This document shows positions 14,854-20,484 of a stretch of 20,484 nt of DNA, piece by piece. The position numbers were made by a program, and so were the translations under genes. Positions within the stretch are counted from its first letter, which is position 1. Every line of letters begins with the position of its first letter. The notes under the pieces are model-generated. The model worked only from the letters and a program-made list of their open reading frames with translations. It ran no database searches and was not told where the DNA came from. The DNA is from Selenomonadaceae bacterium (GTDB taxonomy: Bacteria > Bacillota > Negativicutes > Selenomonadales > Selenomonadaceae): NCBI GenBank assembly GCA_016286075.1, contig JAEERZ010000011.1, positions 1 to 20,484 on the forward strand. Reading direction: 5' to 3'.

Positions 14854-14907
14854 GCACAGGAATAAAAGGAGTCCCGCCATCCGACGGGACTCTTTCTATT
14901 CCTGTGC
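14854..14907. terminator. Long bidirectional hairpin shared by convergent genes
   Basis: GCACAGGAATA (14854-14864) pairs with TATTCCTGTGC (14897-14907), and GAGTCCCG (14869-14876) with CGGGACTC (14885-14892) around an 8-base loop; the AAAG/TTTC joint is nearly paired too, making an about 23-bp stem. It lies just past the lipase stop and its right arm contains the last codons and stop of the opposing gene. It probably ends transcription from both sides. Confidence 0.8.
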
Positions 14908-15219
14908 GTTGCCTGCGTTGTAGTATTGTCTGTGAATCTCGCGCATTCGCTGTGCGTGGCGATTTCGTTCTTTTTTCATTTCTGCGTCCAGCAGATAGAT
15001 ATCGTCAGGGTCTGGATATTCGTCGCGCAATGCCTGGACGTTTTGTTCATGCAGGTCGTGTTCTTTCTTGATTTCTCTTGTGAATTCATCTCCGGGAGAA
15101 AAGGCGTTTTCGGCCCGGTATTCGATTTCCTGTGCGGAAACTGGAGAAATAAAGACGCAGTTACAGTTTATCGCCAATAAACCTCCAAGAACTATCGCCG
15201 CCGTTTTTCTTGCCGTCAT
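14896..15219 (-). CDS. Small secreted charged protein of unknown function
   Basis: A 107-aa protein that I do not recognise. The N-terminus is a clear signal peptide (MTARKTAAIVLGGLLAIN, then ISPVSA|QE), with no proper lipobox around its cysteines. The mature part of about 76 residues is very hydrophilic and helical, rich in Glu, Arg and His (REIKKEHDLHEQNVQALRDE, KKERNRHAQRMREIHRQYY). It may be a periplasmic or surface helical protein. ATG 15219 lies 9 bases after GGAG; the ATG at 15228 abuts that site and is less likely. The stop codon is inside the shared terminator hairpin. Divergent from miaB across 190 bases. Confidence 0.75.
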   Translation of the reverse strand: MTARKTAAIVLGGLLAINCNCVFISPVSAQEIEYRAENAFSPGDEFTREIKKEHDLHEQNVQALRDEYPDPDDIYLLDAEMKKERNRHAQRMREIHRQYYNAGNAQE

Positions 15220-15325
15220 TCGAGACATCTCCTTCCATTGCCGCTATCATATTTGTCATTATCATAAAAGGATAAGTTTTGAACTGCTTTAGGAAAAGAT
15301 TAAAATATCTTTAGACAGGGAGCAG

Positions 15326-15354
15326 TTTCGTCACGCGGGGAAGTATGATAAAAT
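15326..15354 (+). promoter_or_regulatory. Probable miaB promoter (extended -10)
   Basis: TTTCGT (15326-15331), 17 bases, then TGA-TAAAAT (-10 at 15349-15354). The -35 is weak but the extended -10 is good. It would serve the miaB-DUF512-der-plsY operon. Confidence 0.5.
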
Positions 15355-15409
15355 AGAAATGTTTGAATCGGCGAGGCATGCCGAAGAAGCCGGATAGGAG
15401 TATGAAAAG

Positions 15410-16741
15410 TTGGAGCAAAAAGAGAGATTCGTAAAACTGATCGTTTACGGCTGCCAGATGAATTTTGCCGAGGCGGAGCGCATGGAGGGGCAGCTTCGGG
15501 AGATTGGGTTTGAAAGTACCGAGGATGCGGAAAAGGCCGACTTGATTTTGATGCACACCTGCTGCGTACGGGAGACGGCGGAAGATAAAGCCTATGGGAA
15601 GATTGGCGAAATCAAGCGGCTGAAGCGTGAAAGGCCTTCGCTTCTTTTCGGGGTGACGGGCTGTATGGCGCAAAAGGAGAGCGACGCGCTGATTCGCCGT
15701 GCGCCCCATATAGATTTTGTGTTGGGAACTGGCCGGCTGGGCGAGCTTTCCCGCGTCGTCGAGGAGCTTCTGGCGGAGCGCGTTCCCCATCTCGTCGACG
15801 TGGCGGAGAACGGGGCGTTGCCGGAGGAAGGGACGCCTGCGCGGCAGGGGACGGTCTCGGCATGGGTGCCGATTATGTACGGCTGCGACAATTTCTGTAC
15901 CTACTGCATCGTGCCGTATGTGCGGGGTCGGGAGCGGAGCCGGAGGCCGGAGGATATCCTGCATGAGATCGAGGACGCGGCGGCGAAGGGCTTTCGCGAG
16001 ATCACGCTGCTCGGGCAGAACGTCAATTCCTACGGCAAGGATCACAAGCTGGCGGATTTTGCCGAGCTTCTGGCGATGGCGGATAAAGTTGAGGGAATCG
16101 AGCGGGTGCGATTCATGACCTCTCATCCGAAAGATTTGAGTGAGCGGCTGATTGCGGCGGTGCGGGACGGACGCCATATCTGCGAGCATTTCCATTTGCC
16201 GATACAGCATGGCAGCGACAGAATCTTAAAGGCGATGAATCGCAATTATACGACGGAGAAATACAGGCGGCTCGTTCAATCTATCCGTGAGAATGTGCCG
16301 GGGGCGAGTCTGACTACCGACCTGATCGTCGGTTTTCCCGGCGAGACGGAGGCGGATTTTGAGGCGCTGCTTGATTTTCTGCGGGAAATCCGCTATGATG
16401 CGGCGTACACGTTCCTCTATTCGCCTCGTTCTGGAACGCCCGCGGCGAAGCTGGAGGAGCAGGTGTCCGACGAGGTCAAGCATGAGCGGTTGGAGCGGCT
16501 GATGGAGCTGCAAAACAAGATCAGCCTTGAAATCAACGAGCGGCTTACCGGCACGACGCAGGAAGTCCTGATCGAGGGTCCGAGTCGGACAGACGAAGCC
16601 GTCTGGACGGGACGGACGCGGACGGGTAAGATTGCGCTGTGGCCGCATCGGGATGGGGAGAAAATCGGAGAGCTCGCGCAGGTGAAAATCACGCAGCCGC
16701 AGACGTGGGTTTTGAAGGGCGAAAGGATTATGGAAGCATGA
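15410..16741 (+). CDS. miaB: tRNA-2-methylthio-N6-isopentenyladenosine synthase MiaB
   Basis: A methylthiotransferase that adds the 2-methylthio group to i6A37 of tRNAs reading UNN codons. The 443-aa protein has the N-terminal UPF0004 domain with its cluster cysteines C15 (YGCQMNFAE), C51 (HTCCVRE) and C85 (GCMAQ), the radical SAM CxxxCxxC at 159-166 (GCDNFCTYCIVPY), LLGQNVNSYG, HLPIQHGSDRILKAMNR and a C-terminal TRAM domain (about 372-440). LGQNVNSYG and the cluster spacing point to MiaB rather than MtaB or RimO. It starts at a TTG with AGGAG nine bases before it; an ATG at 15402 is in another frame and only 1 base from that site. The stop overlaps the next start (ATGA). Confidence 0.95.
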   Translation: MEQKERFVKLIVYGCQMNFAEAERMEGQLREIGFESTEDAEKADLILMHTCCVRETAEDKAYGKIGEIKRLKRERPSLLFGVTGCMAQKESDALIRRAPHIDFVLGTGRLGELSRVVEELLAERVPHLVDVAENGALPEEGTPARQGTVSAWVPIMYGCDNFCTYCIVPYVRGRERSRRPEDILHEIEDAAAKGFREITLLGQNVNSYGKDHKLADFAELLAMADKVEGIERVRFMTSHPKDLSERLIAAVRDGRHICEHFHLPIQHGSDRILKAMNRNYTTEKYRRLVQSIRENVPGASLTTDLIVGFPGETEADFEALLDFLREIRYDAAYTFLYSPRSGTPAAKLEEQVSDEVKHERLERLMELQNKISLEINERLTGTTQEVLIEGPSRTDEAVWTGRTRTGKIALWPHRDGEKIGELAQVKITQPQTWVLKGERIMEA

Positions 16742-18126
16742 GCTACGGTACGGTGCTTCGCGTGGCGGAGGGCAGTCTTGCCGAGGAGCTCGGTCTCGTG
16801 CCGGGGGATAAGATCGTCTTGGTGAACGATCAGCCTCTTCGGGATATCATCGACCTGTCCTTCGCGATGGCGGAGGAGGAAATCGACCTGCTTGTAGAAC
16901 ACGCGGACGGGGAACAGGAAATGTTTTCCTTCGACAAGGACGTCGACGAGGAACTGGGCGCTGAGTTTACGTCGGCGGTGTTTGACGGTATACGGAGCTG
17001 TGCGAACCACTGCCTTTTCTGTTTCGTGGACCAGGTCGCTCCGGATATGCGGGAAAGCCTCTATGTGAAGGACGACGATTACCGGCTGTCGTTTCTATAC
17101 GGGAATTTCATCACGATGACGAACATGGGCGAGCGCGATTTTCAGCGCATCGCCGCCTATCATCTGTCGCCGCTTTTCGTGTCCGTGCATACGACGGACA
17201 TGGAGCTTCGGGCGAAAATGCTCGGCACGCCGCGAGCGGCGGAACTGATGAAGCAGTTCGACCGATTGGACGAAGCGGGAACCGAGTATCACGCGCAGAT
17301 TGTGCTTTGTCCGGGGCTGAACGACGGCAGCAATCTGGATAAGACTATTGAGGACATGATGAAGAGACGGCCAAACGCGCTTTCGTTGGCCATCGTTCCC
17401 GTGGGACTGACGCAGTTCCGCGAAGGCTGTTATCCGCTTACGCCTTTTGACAAAGAGGGGGCGGCGCAAGTCGTCGAACAGGTCGGAAAATGGCAAAAAA
17501 AATCCCGCGCAAAGAGCGGGGAAAATTTCGTATATCTCGCCGACGAGTTTTATTTGATGGCGGGGCTGCCGCTTCCCGAGGAAGAAGCGTACGACGGCTT
17601 TCCGCAGCTTGACAACGGAATCGGGCTGGCGCGGAGCTTCATATCGGACTGGCGGGAGGCGCAGGCGGAAATTGAGACGGCGGGCTACGACGAGCCGCTT
17701 TCGGTTGAAATCGTTTGCGGCGTTTCTATTGCGCCGGTGTTTCAAAAATTGATTGACGAGCTTTCGGTGAAGAATCTTACCGTGCGTCTTCGTCCGGTGG
17801 AAAATCGCTGGTTTGGTCCGTCTGTGACGGTGTCGGGGCTTTTGACGGGCGCCGATATTTTATCGTCGCTGTCGGAGGCCGAGCCGGACGCGGCGGTGGT
17901 CGTCGTGCCGCGCTGCGCGCTTCGGTCGGGGGAGAATGTCTTTCTCGACGATATGACGCTGACGACGTTTGCGGAAAAAGCCGGGCGTGAGGTGCGGACG
18001 GCACTTTCGGGCGGTGAACTCTTTCGCCTGCTCACGCATTGGAACGATGCGCCGAAGGGCGAAACTGAGGAACGGGCGTATATGTGGCAGAGCAACGCCG
18101 CGTATACGAGATTGGAGGAAATATAA
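16738..18126 (+). CDS. PDZ-radical SAM protein, DUF512 family
   Basis: A 462-aa cytoplasmic protein of unknown function. Residues 1-65 look like a PDZ-type domain (AEELGLVPGDKIVLVNDQPL). A radical SAM-like cysteine motif CANHCLFCF (C88, C92, C95) follows, then YGNFITMTNMGERDFQRI and the DUF512 region (about 215-440) with LCPGLNDG, SLAIVPVGLT and LADEFYLMAGLPLP. This arrangement is widely conserved beside der in Firmicutes, with relatives in cyanobacteria, but I know of no assigned reaction. The start overlaps the miaB stop (ATGA) and its stop is 2 bases before der, so it is firmly within the operon of tRNA modification and ribosome assembly genes. Confidence 0.88.
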   Translation: MSYGTVLRVAEGSLAEELGLVPGDKIVLVNDQPLRDIIDLSFAMAEEEIDLLVEHADGEQEMFSFDKDVDEELGAEFTSAVFDGIRSCANHCLFCFVDQVAPDMRESLYVKDDDYRLSFLYGNFITMTNMGERDFQRIAAYHLSPLFVSVHTTDMELRAKMLGTPRAAELMKQFDRLDEAGTEYHAQIVLCPGLNDGSNLDKTIEDMMKRRPNALSLAIVPVGLTQFREGCYPLTPFDKEGAAQVVEQVGKWQKKSRAKSGENFVYLADEFYLMAGLPLPEEEAYDGFPQLDNGIGLARSFISDWREAQAEIETAGYDEPLSVEIVCGVSIAPVFQKLIDELSVKNLTVRLRPVENRWFGPSVTVSGLLTGADILSSLSEAEPDAAVVVVPRCALRSGENVFLDDMTLTTFAEKAGREVRTALSGGELFRLLTHWNDAPKGETEERAYMWQSNAAYTRLEEI

Positions 18127-18128
18127 GC

Positions 18129-19457
18129 ATGAGCAAGCCGATTGTGGCTATCGTAGGGAGGCCGAATGTCGGGAAGTCTACGCTGTTCAACCAGATTGGG
18201 AAGAGGCGCATTTCCATCGTGGACGACATGCCGGGGGTGACCCGCGACCGTATCTATGCGGACGCGGAGTGGCTTGGACGCGCGTTTACGATGGTGGACA
18301 CGGGGGGCATTGAGTTCGAGGAAGAGACGTTTTTGACGCCGATCCGCGAGCAGGCACGTATCGCCATCGACGAGGCGGACGTCATCGTGTTCGTCGTGGA
18401 CGGCCGCGCGGGTGTGACCTCGACGGACGAGGAAGTCGCGCGCATGCTCCGCACGGCGAAGAAGCCCGTGGTGCTGGCGGTCAATAAGATCGACAGCCCG
18501 AAGCAGGAAGCCGACGTTTACGAATTCTACAATTTGGGGCTTGGAGAACCGATTCCCATCGCCGCGTCGAACTCGCTGAACCTCGGCGACCTTCTCGATG
18601 CGGTGACGGCGAATTTTCCCGACGAGTCGGACGAGGACGCCGATACCGACGAGATACGGATTGCCGTCATCGGTCGTCCGAACGTCGGCAAGTCCTCGCT
18701 GGTCAACAAAATCCTCGGCGAGGAGCGGGTCATCGTCAGCGATATTCCAGGCACGACGAGGGACGCCATCGACACCCACTTCACGAAGGACGGCACGAAG
18801 TACACGCTGATTGACACGGCGGGCATGCGGCGAAAGGCGCGTATCGACGAGGCAATCGAGCATTACAGCGTGCTTCGTTCGCTCCGTGCCGTGGATCGGG
18901 CGAACGTGGTGCTCGTCGTGATTTCCGCGCCGGAGGGAATCACCGATCAGGACGCGCGGATTGTCGGCTATGCCCACGATGCGGGCAAGGGGCTGATTCT
19001 CGTCGTCAACAAGTGGGATATATACGAGGGGAAGGACGAGAAGTCGACGCTGCGCTTTACCGAGGATGTGCGTGAAAAGCTTCCCTTCGCGCAATATGCG
19101 CCCGTGATGTATATTTCCGCTTTGACGGGCCAGCGCGTCAATCGCGTGACCGAATTGGTCAAATACGTCGCGGAGCAGCAGTCCATGCGCGTGCAGACCA
19201 GCGTGCTGAACGAGCTTTTGCGCGACGCGCTGTCGGTGAATCCGCCGCCCGCGCACAAGGGCAGGCCGCTGAAGATTTTCTTCATCACGCAGGCGGCCAT
19301 CGAGCCGCCGAAATTCGTCGTGTTCGTCAACGACCCGGAACTGATGCACTTTTCGTATTTGCGTTTCTTGGAAAACAAGCTGCGCGAGACTTTCGGTTTC
19401 GAGGGCGCGCCGCTTCGGTTGATCGTGCGTGGAAGGAACGAGAAGGAGGACGATTGA
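18129..19457 (+). CDS. der: Ribosome biogenesis GTPase Der (EngA)
   Basis: Tandem-G-domain GTPase needed for 50S subunit maturation. The 442-aa protein has GRPNVGKS twice (10-17 and 182-189), DMPGVTRDR and DIPGTTRDA switch loops, DTGG / DTAG, and NKID (119-122) and NKWD specificity motifs, ending in a KH-like domain (about 355-435). The first-domain G5 loop reads AASNSLNLGDLLD instead of the common SGxHGxGxGDLLD, a mild deviation. ATG 18129 follows GGAGG; earlier in-frame ATGs lie inside the previous gene. Confidence 0.97.
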   Translation: MSKPIVAIVGRPNVGKSTLFNQIGKRRISIVDDMPGVTRDRIYADAEWLGRAFTMVDTGGIEFEEETFLTPIREQARIAIDEADVIVFVVDGRAGVTSTDEEVARMLRTAKKPVVLAVNKIDSPKQEADVYEFYNLGLGEPIPIAASNSLNLGDLLDAVTANFPDESDEDADTDEIRIAVIGRPNVGKSSLVNKILGEERVIVSDIPGTTRDAIDTHFTKDGTKYTLIDTAGMRRKARIDEAIEHYSVLRSLRAVDRANVVLVVISAPEGITDQDARIVGYAHDAGKGLILVVNKWDIYEGKDEKSTLRFTEDVREKLPFAQYAPVMYISALTGQRVNRVTELVKYVAEQQSMRVQTSVLNELLRDALSVNPPPAHKGRPLKIFFITQAAIEPPKFVVFVNDPELMHFSYLRFLENKLRETFGFEGAPLRLIVRGRNEKEDD

Positions 19458-19458
19458 G

Positions 19459-20055
19459 ATGGTTGGGCTTTTGTTTGCGTGCCTGTTGAGTTATCTCGTC
19501 GGCTCGATCCCGAGCGGGCTGATTCTCGGGAAAGGGATCTGGAACGTCGACCTCCGGGAGCACGGCAGCCATAATATCGGCGCGACGAACGCGTGGCGCA
19601 CCATCGGGAAGCAGGCTGGCATCCTGATATTCCTCTGCGATCTCCTGAAGGGAGCTTTCGGCGTCTGGGTCGGAGGCGCGCTCTCCGGTACGCCGCTGGC
19701 GCTGGTGCTGGGCGGCGTCTTCGCGATCATCGGCCATTCCTGGTCGTTCTTCCTGCGATTCAAGGGCGGCAAGGGCGTCGCCACCGGGCTTGGCGTTATC
19801 CTCTCGCTGATGCCGGTGCCCGCGCTGCTGATTTTCGCTGTTTGGTTCGTCATCGTCAAGATCACGGGCTATGTGTCGCTGGGCTCCATCGTCGGCGCGG
19901 CGCTGGTCCCGATTTTCGCTTGGCTCTTCGGTGAGCCGCGCGCGACGATAGGCTTCGGCTTTATCGCGGCGTTTTTCGTCATCTACCGACACAAGGAAAA
20001 TATCCAAAGGCTGATGGCGGGAACGGAGAGCAAGATCAAGGCGGCGAAGCGTTAA
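19459..20055 (+). CDS. plsY: Acyl-phosphate:glycerol-3-phosphate acyltransferase PlsY
   Basis: Integral membrane enzyme that acylates glycerol 3-phosphate from acyl-phosphate, the first committed step of phospholipid synthesis. The 198-aa protein has about five to seven hydrophobic helices and the three conserved loops: SIPSG (16-20), GSHNIGATNAWR (36-47) and GHSWSFFLRFKGGKGVATG (92-110), with RHKENIQRL near the end. ATG 19459 follows AAGGAGGA and is 1 base after the der stop. It uses the product of GpsA, whose gene here lies 14 kb away rather than next to plsY. Confidence 0.96.
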   Translation: MVGLLFACLLSYLVGSIPSGLILGKGIWNVDLREHGSHNIGATNAWRTIGKQAGILIFLCDLLKGAFGVWVGGALSGTPLALVLGGVFAIIGHSWSFFLRFKGGKGVATGLGVILSLMPVPALLIFAVWFVIVKITGYVSLGSIVGAALVPIFAWLFGEPRATIGFGFIAAFFVIYRHKENIQRLMAGTESKIKAAKR

Positions 20056-20071
20056 AAGAATAATAAACGGT

Positions 20072-20109
20072 AAAATCTCGGAGGAAAATTCCTTCGGGAT
20101 TTTTCTTTT
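20072..20109 (+). terminator. Rho-independent terminator after plsY
   Basis: AAAATCTCGGAGGAA (20072-20086) pairs with TTCCTTCGGGATTTT (20089-20103), a 15-bp stem with two G-T type pairs, running into TTTTCTTTT. It ends the miaB-plsY operon. Confidence 0.88.
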
Positions 20110-20129
20110 GCAAAATCGACGCGCTTTGC

Positions 20130-20158
20130 TTGCTGAATACGGAAAAAAGCTGTATAAT
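20130..20158 (+). promoter_or_regulatory. Sigma-A promoter for tgt
   Basis: TTGCTG (20130-20135), 17 bases, then a perfect TATAAT (20153-20158), 48 bases before the tgt start. Confidence 0.7.
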
Positions 20159-20205
20159 GCCTCTGTTAGTGTCAAATTATATTTTTTATTGAAAGGACTT
20201 TTTAT

Positions 20206-20484
20206 TTGGCGGCAATCACTTACGAACTGATAAAGAAGGACGAGGCTACCGGCGCGCGGGCAGGCGTGCTGCACACGCCGCACGGGAGTTTCCCGACGCC
20301 TATTTTTATGCCGGTGGGTACGCAGGCGACGGTCAAGGCGGTTTCGCCGGACGAGCTCAAAGAGCTTGGCGCGGGTATTATCCTGTCGAACACCTATCAT
20401 CTGTTTTTGCGGCCTGGTATGGAGCTTGTCCGGGAAGCGGGCGGGCTGCATAAGTTCATGCACTGGGATCGGGGCATCCTGACG
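20206..20484 (+). CDS. tgt: Queuine/preQ1 tRNA-guanine transglycosylase (5' part)
   Basis: Exchanges guanine-34 of GUN tRNAs for preQ1 in queuosine synthesis. The 93 residues present include AITYELIKKDEATGARAG, LHTPHGSFPTPIFMPVGTQA, the ATVKAVSPDELKELGA segment and SNTYHLFLRPG, all standard for the bacterial Tgt N-terminus; the catalytic Asp and zinc site lie beyond the window. Translation begins at a TTG, 8 bases after GAAAGGA; no better ATG exists. The sequence is open to the window edge. Confidence 0.95.
   Translation, partial: MAAITYELIKKDEATGARAGVLHTPHGSFPTPIFMPVGTQATVKAVSPDELKELGAGIILSNTYHLFLRPGMELVREAGGLHKFMHWDRGILT

Noticed and set aside
12142..14854. The 14-mer AAACCGAAAGAATG occurs beside parS 2 (12142) and after the lipase (14841)
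   Set aside because: Only 14 bases, AT-rich, not extended on either side; one such match in 20 kb is expected by chance.
15402..15434. Possible 10-codon leader peptide starting at ATG just before miaB
   Set aside because: Its ATG is only 1 base from AGGAG, too close to initiate, while the TTG at 15410 has proper spacing; no attenuator structure accompanies it.
15311..16210. Minus-strand frame of 299 codons opposite miaB
   Set aside because: Shadow of miaB; low-complexity Arg/Pro/His-rich translation and no homology-like motifs.
17742..19349. Long minus-strand frame (535 codons) opposite the DUF512 gene and der
   Set aside because: It is antisense to two clearly real genes, has no family motifs or ribosome site, and is explained by GC-rich codon use on the other strand.
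1..20484. CRISPR array, insertion sequence, prophage or integrase
   Set aside because: No regularly spaced repeats, transposase or recombinase motifs, or terminal repeats were found in any gap or frame.

Overview
The window looks like chromosomal DNA from a moderately GC-rich Firmicute. My best guess is the Negativicutes, perhaps a Selenomonas relative. The reasons are strong AGGAGG-type ribosome sites, frequent TTG and GTG starts, a secG-esterase-rnr-smpB block and a der-plsY block as in Bacillota, a two-subunit class I fumarase, and perfect Bacillus-type parS sites. The genus is inference; no rRNA is present. Most of the window is housekeeping sequence. The accessory part is about 12.0-15.2 kb, plus one glycosyltransferase gene at 2.0-3.6 kb.

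Left block, all on the minus strand (1-7361). A promoter at 7333-7361 leads into tRNA-Ser(GGA), then the SRP RNA, then rnhA-tcdA-gpsA with ATGA stop/start overlaps, ending in a strong terminator at 4457-4487. Next is rph, with a probable own promoter, coupled by ATGA overlaps to a TPR/GT41 (SPINDLY/OGT-like) glycosyltransferase and then rdgB. After a 255-base AT-rich gap come the alpha subunit and the cut-off beta subunit of class I fumarate hydratase.

Right block, mostly plus strand (7422-20484). A ComFB-family zinc-cysteine protein is followed by secG, and then by a terminator. The esterase, RNase R and SmpB genes follow; RNase R and SmpB cooperate in trans-translation and RNA turnover. After smpB a 420-base non-coding stretch holds two perfect 16-bp parS sites 133 bases apart and a half-site between them, which makes it a likely ParB loading centre and implies the origin-proximal part of the chromosome. 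It also holds a large inverted repeat over the probable promoter of a Fic-domain gene. That Fic protein has Gln where the catalytic His of the FIC motif should be. A secreted class 3 lipase with an extra C-terminal domain follows, and converges on a small secreted protein of unknown function across one long shared hairpin. Then comes miaB-DUF512-der-plsY (tRNA modification, PDZ/radical SAM protein of unknown role, ribosome assembly GTPase, phospholipid synthesis), a terminator, and the start of tgt (queuosine synthesis).

No CRISPR array, transposase, integrase or prophage gene was seen. The best candidates for something undescribed are the His-less Fic protein with its palindromic control region beside parS, and the GT41 gene set inside the rph-rdgB unit.
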